A program made the position numbers and the translations under genes. The notes beneath the pieces are model-generated. The model ran no database searches. It was not told the DNA's origin and saw only the letters and a list, made by a program, of their open reading frames with translations. This document shows positions 1-7,400 of a DNA stretch of 10,580 bases, in pieces. The DNA comes from an uncultured Aquimarina sp. GTDB taxonomy: Bacteria; Bacteroidota; Bacteroidia; Flavobacteriales; Flavobacteriaceae. The number at the start of each line of letters is the position of its first letter. Position 1 is the first letter of the stretch. The stretch lies in NCBI GenBank assembly GCA_937958735.1, contig CALGNG010000258.1, forward strand, positions 1 to 10,580. The letters are read 5' to 3'.

Positions 1-204
1 TGCTTCTTTGCGATGCATGTGTTGAGTAATGTCGAAGTTTTTTATCTCACAAGCAAACTGAGTTTTAAATTTATCGGCATCAAAATACGTAATCGGTGCT
101 GCACCGCTCTTACCATTTACTAAACCGTCCCAATATTGCTCAATATTGTTTCCAATAGGTGTTAATGCACCTAAACCTGTAATTACTACTCTTCTCAACT
201 CCAT
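1..204 (-). CDS. fabF: 3-oxoacyl-[acyl-carrier-protein] synthase II, N-terminal part (runs off the window)
   Basis: Beta-ketoacyl-ACP synthase II extends fatty-acyl chains by condensing acyl groups with malonyl-ACP in the cytoplasm. Only the first 68 codons are present; the reading frame is open to the window edge. The N-terminus MELRRVVITGLGALTPIG is the classic thiolase-fold FabF start, with the first beta strand followed by GxGxxTPIG. The following residues (WDGLVNGKSGAAPIT, about 25-39) also match the family. The catalytic Cys-His-His residues lie outside the window, so an intact active site cannot be confirmed. It starts 21 bp after the acpP stop codon on the same strand, so the two are almost certainly co-transcribed from the promoter upstream of acpP. 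No strong ribosome binding site is visible, which is usual in Bacteroidota. Confidence 0.97.
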   Translation of the reverse strand, partial: MELRRVVITGLGALTPIGNNIEQYWDGLVNGKSGAAPITYFDADKFKTQFACEIKNFDITQHMHRKEA

Positions 205-225
205 ACAACTAAAACGTAAAGGTTA

Positions 226-459
226 TTATTTAGCGTTTTCTATATACGATACTGCTTGACCTACAGTTGCAATGTTTTCAGCTTGATCATCTGGAATCTG
301 AATATCGAACTCCTTTTCGAATTCCATAATAAGTTCTACTGTATCCAATGAATCGGCTCCAAGGTCGTTTGTGAAACTTGCCTCTGTTAGAACTTCGTTT
401 TCGTCAACACCTAATTTGTCAACGATAATCGCTTTTACTCTTGATGCAATGTCTGACAT
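226..459 (-). CDS. acpP: acyl carrier protein
   Basis: AcpP is the small acidic cytoplasmic protein that carries growing fatty-acyl chains on a 4'-phosphopantetheine arm. The 77-residue length is normal for the family. The attachment site is Ser37 in the motif [10 protein letters not shown] (residues 34-43), which is essentially invariant. The rest is strongly acidic and predicted helical, as expected for the four-helix ACP fold ([14 protein letters not shown] in loop 1, [16 protein letters not shown] in helix 3). It is the first gene of a unit with fabF (21 bp gap) and is divergent from purN. A TATTTTTG element 33 bp upstream of the start is the likely -7 promoter box. The apo form needs a phosphopantetheinyl transferase; one is encoded at 9603-10238 in this window, although which transferase serves AcpP cannot be read from sequence. 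Confidence 0.98.
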   Translation of the reverse strand: MSDIASRVKAIIVDKLGVDENEVLTEASFTNDLGADSLDTVELIMEFEKEFDIQIPDDQAENIATVGQAVSYIENAK

Positions 460-710
460 AATTTCTAATTTTAAATTTTTAGTTTAGGTCGCAAAAATAG
501 CAAACTTTACATTAATACCGCCTAAACCTAAAAAAATGTGATTTTTAATTTTATAAAAATACGGCTTCTGCTTAATTTTACTGATGTTAGAGAGAACTTT
601 TTTATTAGTATTTTTCTATTTTGAATTAAATTTAATCAATGAATAAGCGTTTTTGGGGGGTGTTTTAACTTTCTGATATAAAAATGATTACTCAATTTAT
701 TCCGTAACCA
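460..710. promoter_or_regulatory. divergent intergenic region between acpP and purN
   Basis: This 251-bp gap must hold promoters for both directions. The acpP side has a good -7 box at 492-499 (minus). On the purN side the nearest candidate is TAACTTTC at 666-673 (plus), one mismatch from TAnnTTTG, with no TTG at proper spacing, so the purN promoter is uncertain. A perfect 12-bp AT palindrome, ATTAAATTTAAT, lies at 625-636 and a run of six G at 655-660. No PurR-type operator or purine riboswitch was recognised, and no ORF is credible here. Confidence 0.4.
492..499 (-). promoter_or_regulatory. probable -7 promoter element of acpP-fabF
   Basis: On the minus strand these bases read TATTTTTG, a perfect match to the Bacteroidota -7 consensus TAnnTTTG recognised by the group's primary sigma factor. 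It ends 32 bp before the acpP ATG, giving a short leader of roughly 25-30 nt. I find no TTG (-33 element) at the usual 17-23 bp upstream, so the match rests on the -7 box and its position. Confidence 0.5.
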
Positions 711-1280
711 ATGAAACGAATCATAATTTTTGCCTCTGGTAGTGGCACTAACGCCGAGAATATTATTTCACACTTTCAATCAAATAAAAAAGCAGAGATT
801 ACCCATGTTTTTTCTAATAAATCTACAGCTAAAGTGCTTCAGAGAGCTTTAAAATTTGGTGTAAATGCATTGCATTTCGATAGAGAAGCTCTTTATAATA
901 GTCACGAAGTGCTAAATATTATTAAAGATGCTACTCCAGATTTAATTGTTTTAGCAGGTTTTTTATGGAAATTTCCTGATAATATCATAGAAGCGTATCC
1001 TAATAAAATTATAAATATCCATCCAGCATTATTGCCTAATTATGGTGGAAAAGGGATGTATGGAATGCATGTCCATAGAGCAGTGGTAGAAAATAAAGAA
1101 GCCTTTTCAGGTATTACGATTCATTATGTAAATGAAAATTATGACGAAGGAGGTATTATTTTTCAGGCTAAAACAAAATTAGAAGATAGTGATACTCCAG
1201 AAGAGGTAGCTTCTAAAATTCATCAATTAGAACAAGAACATTTCCCTAATGTAATAGAAGAACTACTTTATAAAGAATAA
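711..1280 (+). CDS. purN: phosphoribosylglycinamide formyltransferase (10-formyl-THF dependent)
   Basis: PurN (GART) transfers a formyl group from 10-formyltetrahydrofolate to glycinamide ribonucleotide, the third step of purine synthesis, in the cytoplasm. At 189 aa it is a typical single-domain bacterial enzyme. The phosphate-binding motif SGSGTN is at residues 9-14. The catalytic block INIHPALLPNYGGKGMYG (101-118) contains Asn102 and His104, corresponding to the Asn/His pair of E. coli PurN. The third catalytic residue, Asp145, is in NENYDEGGII (141-150). The ATG at 711 puts the first beta strand (KRIIIFASG) directly at the N-terminus, as in the family. It is transcribed divergently from acpP. 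A neighbouring rnhA follows on the same strand after 277 bp, a pairing I recall from other Bacteroidota. The phosphoribosyl substrate motif GKGMYG is typical for the Bacteroidota branch. Confidence 0.97.
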   Translation: MKRIIIFASGSGTNAENIISHFQSNKKAEITHVFSNKSTAKVLQRALKFGVNALHFDREALYNSHEVLNIIKDATPDLIVLAGFLWKFPDNIIEAYPNKIINIHPALLPNYGGKGMYGMHVHRAVVENKEAFSGITIHYVNENYDEGGIIFQAKTKLEDSDTPEEVASKIHQLEQEHFPNVIEELLYKE

Positions 1281-1557
1281 TTTAAAGAGCAAAGTAAAAA
1301 AACACTATGCTATTAGATGATTAGTAGGATTTTAAAGAATATACTAAAGACCTTTAATATAAATTAGAGAGTAACAATATGTTAACCATAGTGGATCTAG
1401 GTAGACGAAGCATATTCTAGATAACACTTGTAATATACAATTACTAATAAATAATTATTGCCCAACTATTAAAATGACTTACTATAATGGCAAAGTTAAA
1501 ATAGCCAGTATTATTTTAGGTATTGTATTAACTGCTTTTTTACTTTAAAGAAAACCA
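1281..1557. other. intergenic region between purN and rnhA
   Basis: This 277-bp gap has no good terminator after purN and no perfect TAnnTTTG element on the plus strand. It contains two weak inverted repeats: TTAAAG/CTTTAA (1332-1337 and 1352-1357) and ATCTAG/CTAGAT (1395-1400 and 1417-1422). It also contains a 24-codon ORF at 1474-1548, listed separately. A perfect TAACTTTG box on the minus strand (1491-1498) has no minus-strand gene behind it and is probably chance. Confidence 0.5.
1474..1548 (+). CDS. possible 24-residue single-pass membrane peptide upstream of rnhA
   Basis: An ATG opens 24 codons ending in TAA, 9 bp before the rnhA ATG. The product begins MTYYNGKVK and ends in a hydrophobic stretch, IASIILGIVLTAFLL, long enough to sit in a membrane. 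The two lysines next to the hydrophobic part would favour an inside-N-terminus topology under the positive-inside rule. I recognise no family. The spacing to rnhA would allow translational coupling, and the peptide could equally be a leader, a type I toxin-like peptide or a chance ORF in AT-rich DNA. No Shine-Dalgarno sequence supports it, and the frame stays open upstream to a TAG at 1402 without another ATG, so a decayed longer gene is also possible. Confidence 0.28.
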   Translation: MTYYNGKVKIASIILGIVLTAFLL

Positions 1558-2193
1558 ATGAGCAAAAAGAAAAAATATTATGTGGTCTGGAAAGGATTCC
1601 AAGAGGGGCTTTTTGATAATTGGAAAGCCTGTAAAGAATCTATTACCAATTATCCACAAGCTCAATACAAATCTTTTGAAACCAAAGTAGAAGCTATAAA
1701 GGCTTTTGATGGGGTGTATGCAGATTATGTGGGTAAAAAAGTAAGTAAAACAAAATTGTCTAAAGAAGAGTTGCTTAGGATAGGGGAGCCCAACCTTTAT
1801 TCTTTAGCAGTAGATGCAGCCAGTAGTGGTAATCCTGGTAAAATGGAATACCAAGGGGTAGACCCACAAACGGGTAAATTATTATTTCATCAAGGCCCTT
1901 TTTTACAGGGGACTAATAATATTGGGGAGTTTTTAGCATTAGTCCATGGGCTTGCTTTTTTAAAACAGCATAATAGTGATAGGATTTTGTATACCGATTC
2001 TAGAATAGCAATGAGTTGGGTACGACAAAAAAAATGCAAAACAAAGTTGGCTCCTAATTCTAAAAATATAAAGGTTATGGAGTTAATTGCTAGAGCAGAA
2101 AATTGGCTGAAGGTTAATACCTACGACACCAAAATTGTAAAATGGGAAACTAAAGCGTGGGGAGAAATACCAGCGGATTTTGGACGTAAATAA
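1558..2193 (+). CDS. rnhA: ribonuclease H with N-terminal viroplasmin domain
   Basis: This cytoplasmic nuclease cuts the RNA strand of RNA-DNA hybrids such as R-loops and Okazaki primers. The 211-residue protein has two parts. Residues about 5-50 form a caulimovirus VI/viroplasmin domain (YYVVWKGFQEGLFDNWKAC, then YPQAQYKSF), which in eukaryotic RNase H1 binds hybrids. Residues about 80-211 form the RNase H fold. Visible metal-binding carboxylates are Asp86 (AVDAASSGNPG), Glu124 (NNIGEFLAL) and Asp147 (LYTDSRIA); Asp207 in the C-terminal IPADFG is the likely fourth. The final helix is short compared with E. coli RNase HI, but this layout is common for Bacteroidota rnhA. The ATG at 1558 places the viroplasmin motif right at the N-terminus. 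It lies on the same strand as purN and the downstream membrane-protein gene. Confidence 0.93.
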   Translation: MSKKKKYYVVWKGFQEGLFDNWKACKESITNYPQAQYKSFETKVEAIKAFDGVYADYVGKKVSKTKLSKEELLRIGEPNLYSLAVDAASSGNPGKMEYQGVDPQTGKLLFHQGPFLQGTNNIGEFLALVHGLAFLKQHNSDRILYTDSRIAMSWVRQKKCKTKLAPNSKNIKVMELIARAENWLKVNTYDTKIVKWETKAWGEIPADFGRK

Positions 2194-2260
2194 TCTAGTA
2201 TCTAGATCTATGAAATGTATGCTTTTGTAAAGCGACCAATAGAATGAATAATTAAAGTTG

Positions 2261-2761
2261 ATGGCGTTTTTACAGAAAATAAAAGAATACATATATAGCG
2301 TTTACCACCAAAGTTTTACTTCTTGCGAGGTGTCTACCTATCTAACTATTGCGATATTGGCAACCACTTTTCCGTTTTTAGGAATTACGACTTTGGTGGT
2401 TACAGCAATTGCTTTTAGGTATAATTTTAATGTGCCTTTTGTAATATTACTAACCTATAGTTTAGAACCTTTGCGTTTTTTTGTGTTTCTTCCCCTTAGT
2501 AATTTAGGAGGATACATTTTAGGATTATCCAATACGCCCCAGATAACATTACAGGGTTTAGGAGAAATTATAGATGCTGGTTTTCTAGAAAGTATCGGGT
2601 TTATAGCAGAGCAATTAAGTTTTGCCGTGGTAGGTTGGTTGTTAGTCGTAGTACCATTATCCTATCCTTTTTTCTTTCTAGTTAAAAAAATTATAGCTTA
2701 TACTATTCCTAAAACAAAAGACTGTATAGATACGGCAGTTGCCAGCCCAAGAATAGATTAA
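2261..2761 (+). CDS. DUF2062-like small integral membrane protein
   Basis: A 166-residue hydrophobic protein of unknown function. I place it in the DUF2062 family because the block from about residue 27 to 88 follows that family's pattern: a hydrophobic helix ending in FPFLGITTLV, then AFRYNFNVPFVILLTYSLEP, then a helix ending GGYILG. That is the family's 'flP..G..tll...a...r.N.p......S.P' arrangement. Membrane segments are likely at about 28-51, 57-88 (possibly a re-entrant pair) and 118-143, followed by a short polar C-terminus. I use the ATG at 2261; a TTG one codon upstream (2258) gives the same frame but has no advantage. It starts 67 bp after rnhA and may be co-transcribed. DUF2062 domains sometimes accompany glycosyltransferases elsewhere, but nothing here points to a specific substrate. 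Confidence 0.62.
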   Translation: MAFLQKIKEYIYSVYHQSFTSCEVSTYLTIAILATTFPFLGITTLVVTAIAFRYNFNVPFVILLTYSLEPLRFFVFLPLSNLGGYILGLSNTPQITLQGLGEIIDAGFLESIGFIAEQLSFAVVGWLLVVVPLSYPFFFLVKKIIAYTIPKTKDCIDTAVASPRID

Positions 2762-2762
2762 G

Positions 2763-2789
2763 ACTTGTTAATAAGTATTTTTGTTTTTT
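2763..2789 (+). terminator. weak candidate terminator after the DUF2062-like gene
   Basis: Directly after the stop codon, ACTT and AAGT (2763-2766 and 2773-2776) can form a short stem around a 6-nt loop, followed by a T-rich run with one G. The stem is only four pairs, so this is a marginal terminator. It is the only candidate before the thiL promoter. Confidence 0.2.
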
Positions 2790-2809
2790 AGAGCAGTGTT
2801 TTTTGTTTA

Positions 2810-2843
2810 TTGCAATATAATAAATAGGTAAATCTTATTTTTG
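2810..2843 (+). promoter_or_regulatory. thiL promoter, adjoining the start codon
   Basis: TATTTTTG at 2836-2843 matches the -7 consensus TAnnTTTG perfectly. A TTG at 2810-2812 lies 23 bp upstream, at the long end of the spacing reported for flavobacterial -33 elements. The thiL ATG begins only 4 bp after the -7 box, so transcription should start at or within a few bases of the A of the ATG, giving a leaderless or near-leaderless mRNA. A second TATTTTTG at 2776-2783 lacks a suitably spaced TTG and would give a leader of about 60 nt. Confidence 0.5.
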
Positions 2844-2847
2844 CAAT

Positions 2848-3903
2848 ATGATAGAAGATAAAAACACAGCTCGTACTAGCCTTTCCGATTTAGGAGAATT
2901 TGGTTTAATAGATCATTTAACTAAAGACTTTGAGGTAAAACATACCAGTACCCTAAAAGGTATTGGCGACGATGCCGCGGTAGTGCATTTTGATAACGAA
3001 TGTGTGGTAACTACCGATCTTTTAGTAGAAGGAGTGCATTTTGATTTAGCCTATGTACCCTTAAAACATTTAGGATATAAATCGGTAATGGTAAATTTGT
3101 CCGATGTATATGCCATGAATGCGACCCCAAAACAAATTACCGTTTCTATAGCTGTAAGTAACCGTTTCCCCTTAGAAGCATTAGAAGATTTGTATGCAGG
3201 GATTCGTGCGGCAGCAAAAATATATAATATAGATGTAATTGGGGGAGATACTACGTCTTCTCAGAAAGGTTTGCTTATTAGCATTACTGCTCTAGGACAT
3301 GTAAAAAAAGAAGATATTGTATACAGGAGCGGAGCAAAGGATAACGATTTAATTGTATTATCTGGAGATATAGGAGCGGCTTATTTAGGTTTACAAGTGT
3401 TGGAAAGAGAAAACCAAGTATTTAAGGTAAATCCACAATCTCAGCCAGACCTATCTACATATAGTTACATTATAGAGCGCCAATTAAAACCAGAAGCGCG
3501 TAGGGACATCCCAGTGCTATTAAAAAAGTTAGAGGTAAAACCTACTAGTATGATTGATGTGAGCGACGGTTTATCTTCCGAAATTTTACATTTATGTAAG
3601 CACTCTAAAGTAGGAGCAACTATTTATGAAGAAAAAATACCTTTAGATCCTACAGTAATTTCTACATGTGAAGAGTTTAATATGGATAGTACTACTATCG
3701 CATTAAATGGTGGAGAAGATTATGAATTGTTGTTTACGGTAAGTCAAGACGATTACTCTAAAATAAAAGCCAATCCAAGTATTACCATAATTGGACATAT
3801 AAACCAAGAAAAAGAAGGCGTGCATTTAATTACTCGTGGAAATACCAAAGTAGCAATTACGGCACAAGGTTGGAATAGTTTAAATGAAAATAAGGAGAAT
3901 TAA
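2848..3903 (+). CDS. thiL: thiamine-monophosphate kinase
   Basis: ThiL phosphorylates thiamine monophosphate with ATP to make thiamine diphosphate, the active cofactor, in the cytoplasm. The 351 residues cover the whole family, which shares the PurM/AIR-synthase fold. Metal- and nucleotide-binding motifs appear in order: GIGDDAAV (38-45), TTDLLVEGVHF (55-65), NLSDVYAMNATP (83-94), GGDTTSS (132-138), and in the C-terminal half MIDVSDGLSSE (235-245) and NGGEDYELLFTV (287-298). The aspartates of GDD, SDV, GDTT and SDG are the usual Mg-ATP ligands. The start at 2848 gives the MIEDKNTARTSLSDLGEFGLI N-terminus that I recall from flavobacterial orthologs, so the promoter overlap is not explained by a wrong start. 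No TPP riboswitch fits in the upstream gap. It is convergent with the zinc-ribbon gene, with 13 bp between the stops. Confidence 0.97.
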   Translation: MIEDKNTARTSLSDLGEFGLIDHLTKDFEVKHTSTLKGIGDDAAVVHFDNECVVTTDLLVEGVHFDLAYVPLKHLGYKSVMVNLSDVYAMNATPKQITVSIAVSNRFPLEALEDLYAGIRAAAKIYNIDVIGGDTTSSQKGLLISITALGHVKKEDIVYRSGAKDNDLIVLSGDIGAAYLGLQVLERENQVFKVNPQSQPDLSTYSYIIERQLKPEARRDIPVLLKKLEVKPTSMIDVSDGLSSEILHLCKHSKVGATIYEEKIPLDPTVISTCEEFNMDSTTIALNGGEDYELLFTVSQDDYSKIKANPSITIIGHINQEKEGVHLITRGNTKVAITAQGWNSLNENKEN

Positions 3904-3916
3904 ACTAAACTTTTTA

Positions 3917-4174
3917 TTAAGCTACGGCATTTTTCTTACTATCGCCCTTTTTAGCTTTTCGTTTTATAATTACAGTTTCTATACCTAAATGGATTAATTT
4001 TAATTCTTCGGTAAGAGAAACTAAATTGCCTTTGGTGTTAGTAGTAACTTGGCAACCACAGCAAGAACATTGATAGTGTTTTAAATGCTTGGTTATTTTT
4101 TTTACCAATTTGTATTTATGTCCAGAAACAGTACATAGTAATCGGTTTACGTTTGCGATTTCGGCTAAGTTCAT
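3917..4174 (-). CDS. small cysteine-rich protein, probable zinc ribbon
   Basis: An 85-residue basic protein that I cannot assign to a characterised family. Likely zinc ligands are visible as two half-sites: Cys14-x4-His19 (LLCTVSGHK) and Cys36-x2-Cys39-Gly40 (YQCSCCGCQ), with extra cysteines at 38 and 41. The central TTNTKGNLVSLTEELKLI resembles a short protein type I recall from flavobacterial genomes. The 'CxxxGH ... CxxCG' arrangement is also like DUF1660-type phage-associated small proteins, though nothing else here is phage-like. The C-terminus is Lys/Arg-rich (KRKAKKGDSKK), which may suggest nucleic-acid contact; that is inference. The N-terminal MNLAEIANVN precedes the conserved core and is the only ATG available. 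It converges with thiL (13 bp between stops), and no perfect TAnnTTTG box lies upstream. Confidence 0.6.
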   Translation of the reverse strand: MNLAEIANVNRLLCTVSGHKYKLVKKITKHLKHYQCSCCGCQVTTNTKGNLVSLTEELKLIHLGIETVIIKRKAKKGDSKKNAVA

Positions 4175-4376
4175 GGCAGGTAAGAGGTTGGGTTAAACAA
4201 TCATAAATTAAAGCAATAACTTTTAATAAAACAAGAGGGTTGTGCTTTTTGACGAAAAAATAAGTATTTAATCTGATATGTGAGGTTTTTTAAACGAAAT
4301 TTATTAAAGTTAAATTATTGCTTTTTAGTTAATTAGGTGCTCAGTATTTGATAATGTTAAATTTTTCAAAAAAAAG
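4175..4376. other. intergenic region upstream of the zinc-ribbon gene
   Basis: This AT-rich gap lies between the minus-strand zinc-ribbon start and the hairpin terminator of the barrel-protein gene. It should contain the zinc-ribbon gene's promoter, but no perfect TAnnTTTG was found; the closest minus-strand match is TATGATTG, with no TTG at the right distance. I see no RNA gene and no convincing ORF on either strand. Confidence 0.4.
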
Positions 4377-4435
4377 AAACATTTCATTTTCATTGCCTTT
4401 TTTAACGTAAAAAAGGCAATGAAAATGAAATGTTT
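4377..4435 (-). terminator. long perfect hairpin with T-run: intrinsic terminator of the barrel-protein transcript
   Basis: Bases 4377-4404 and 4408-4435 are perfect reverse complements: a 28-bp stem around a 3-nt loop (ACG). The stem core includes CATTTTCATTGCC and its complement GGCAATGAAAATG. Read on the minus strand, the hairpin begins 23 bp after the stop codon of the barrel-protein gene (4459) and is followed by CTTTTTTTG, a good termination T-run. No comparable T-run follows it on the plus strand, so it mainly stops the minus-strand transcript. The stem is longer than a typical terminator stem, and its outermost pairs (AAAC/GTTT) are intact. Confidence 0.8.
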
Positions 4436-4458
4436 AGGACCTAAGAAATCTAAAAAAA

Positions 4459-7400
4459 TTAGAAAAAAGCTCTTAATTGTACACTTCCCGTGTGTATAGT
4501 ATTCGACGATTCGGATTTTCGTCCGCTATAATTAAGATTTAATTCTAGAAATTTAGTTAGTTTTTTTTGAGCCAAAATATTCCAGGTAAAATTGGTGCCA
4601 GGTTCCAATCCTTCTAAAATTTGAAACGATACAGGAGAAAAAGTATTTCCATCAAATTTATTCTCAAACCAATCAAAAGAACCTGTAAAAGTAGCATTCT
4701 GTTTATTCGCAAATCGAAAAGAGGTAGTAAAACGTTGTTGGGATAAATTTTCTTTTTCCCCTTCTGTATTTTTTTTAGAAGAAAATTCATAAGCAAGAGA
4801 AACACTAGATTGTTTGGAAAGTAAGTAAGAAATTTTAGGTTGTCCAGATTTTTCTTTAATTGTAAAGTTGCGGTTAGGCGTATTTTCTGTTTCACTAGTA
4901 TTGCTACTGCTTTCGGTTTGGATATCAAAAAGCCAACTCTCCTTAACTTTATGGGTAAAATTAAGTCTGTTAGAGCGTAAACGGCTGCTTTGCCTTCCTG
5001 TAACCAGCAAGCTGTTGTTCTGGGTATTTAGGTAGTTATAAGTGGTAGAATAGCGCTGCTTGCCTCTATTAAAAAACAAAGAATTTCTTAGATTAGAATT
5101 TAAGCCTAAATCTTGATTAGAATTTTTAAAAATATTTAAATTTAAGTTGTTGTTTTCTTGTCTAACACTTCTATCTATAATATAAGAAGTTTGGTTATGG
5201 AAGTGGGACAGGTATTTTTGAAAGGTATTATTGGAATTTTGAAAACTACTAAAATTCCAGTTTAGCTGTTGGCTTAATTTGTTTTGATAAGTTTGTATAA
5301 AAACCTGTCTAGGAAGTAGCACTCTAATAAAAGTAGCTTGGTCTAGAAAAGGGCTAATTTCAAACTCTTGCAAATCTTGTATGCCATCCCCATTAAAATC
5401 AATCCAAGTATATTGTCCTTGGCTAGCGTCTACCTCTATAAAAGTAAACTCTTGTTGAGCCAGTGTACCACTTTGGGTTTCAATTAAAGTATTCCATTGT
5501 ATTTTGTTTTTCCATAGACGCTGGCGGTAAATTAAACGGCTATTAAGGTTTTTTTCTTTTTCGGTCTCCCTAACATCTTTAAGTTCTCTATAATTAATAA
5601 AAAAAGAAAGCTGAGATTTGTCGTTTTCCACTAATTTAGAATCTAAGTATAACGTATTAGAAGTGGTTACTCGGTCTAGTTTTTTGTTTAGAAGGCTGTC
5701 ATTTACTCTGTAGCGGTACCCTATTTTAGTATATACAGCAGTACTGTCTCCTAGGCCAGTATACGCTTCGTAAGATTTAAAACGTTGGCTTATGGGTGTT
5801 AAATCATTAGAGTCTTTGTTTTTTTCCTCGTTAGCTTCTGTTAAAAACTTAGCGCCTGTCCAAAACTTTTTATGGGTATAATTTATGTGGGAGGCATTTC
5901 TTAGAAAAGTACTTTTAGAAGTAGTAGAGTTAGTAGATAATAAACTAGTGTTTTGGTTCCATTTCCATCTATTGTGTTGGAATTTAGCGCTTATAAGATG
6001 TCTAGCCCCTTTGTATTGGTCGCTAAAATTTAAATATTCCAATCCGTAGTTAAAAGCATTGTTTATGTTTTTAGATAAATCAAAATAACTTTTAATAAAA
6101 ACCTGATTGCTTGGAATAAAATTAATATCTAAATTCCAATCCCTATTAAATTCGACATTATATAAGCCTTCGATATTTCTAAATTTAGCATCTACATAGT
6201 CCACACCAGAATTTACCTTCGCATTCCAATTTCCTTTTTTAAATATATTTTGAGAAAAGTCTACATGTAAAGCCCCTCCTGTATTGTCCGAATCATTGGC
6301 ATCCGAAAATAGATTAAGATCGTTGTTACTTCCTGCGAATTCAAAATTAATAGCTGTTTTATTATTAGGTTGGTAGGAAGCTTTAATTACAGCTAATTGT
6401 AATTTATTAGGAGCGTTAAGTCTAATTATAGGCTCAAAATTCCCTTGTGGAATTCCGTTAAGAGGGTTAACAAATGCAAAAATACGATTGGTTACATTCG
6501 CATTGGCTAAAATATAATTTCCAGTATTTGGAGGTACTTCGGTAAACCGTACATTAAATAATGGTTCATCCCTATCTTCTTCGGCATTCGTAAATTCAAA
6601 AATAGGATTTGTTTCTGTACCTATATTTTTATAAAGTGTTTTGTTGTCTGCAAATGTATCCGGGGTGGCAGAAGAGGCAATGGCTCTTTCTGGATTATCC
6701 CCAGCGTTGGAAAGAATTAGTTTTTGTTCATCCGTTAAGCTTTGTTGTAAAGTCTGATCTTTTAAATCATTTTCGTTGTAAATAAAAGCTTGTAGTTGCA
6801 GTTTGTCGGATTTGTAGGAAGCCCCACTTAATCCAAAAATTCTAGCAAAATTACTTTGTGTTACTTGGTATTCTACAACAATCCTCATGTCTGAAGTAAT
6901 AGGAAAAGTAGGATTAAATCTAATTTCTCCTGCGTTATAATCAATAATATAATCGTTGTTTTCTCCTCTTGTTAGAGCAAGACCATTAATATATACCGTT
7001 TCGCTGCCTGATACAATTAAGACAAAAAGCTCTCCGTTTTGACCAATAAGCTTATAAGGTCCTTGGTTGCCTTCTTGCCCCTGTATGTTGCTTTGGTTAA
7101 AAACACCGCGTACTAAAGCCCCAGAAGCATAAATATTGGTATCGCTATTGGCTCCATTAATGGTAGCATTAGCAGACAGTCCCTGTAATTTTTTTGTAAA
7201 AGTGGCAAAAATACTTTCCTGCTCGGATAACTGAATATCTCCAGCGCGCACGCCCCAATTTTTAGATTGTAGTTCTATAAAAATTTGGTCAAACTCGTCC
7301 AAAGACTGCGAAAATCCACCTTGTTGTACGGGAATATTAGAATCTTGTAAAGAGGCTCTTAGGGTAATATTCTGGCTTAGCTTTCCAGAAAGTTGCAAAT

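Noticed and set aside
1281..1557. tRNA or structured small RNA gene in the purN-rnhA gap
   Set aside because: Only 6-bp inverted repeats with 14-16 nt loops were found; no cloverleaf, no T-loop sequence, no terminator.
2083..2292. Minus-strand open frame of 69 codons over the end of rnhA
   Set aside because: It lies antisense to a well-supported gene, is rich in Phe/Ser/Tyr as expected from reversed AT-rich coding DNA, and shows no family motif.
2762..2847. TPP riboswitch ahead of thiL
   Set aside because: The gap is 86 bp, has no recognisable TPP-aptamer core, and the best promoter leaves no leader.
4614..4928. Minus-strand open frame of 104 codons inside the barrel-protein gene
   Set aside because: It is a shifted frame of the real gene, Lys/Leu-rich with no recognisable domain; the barrel frame continues intact through it to a terminal Phe.
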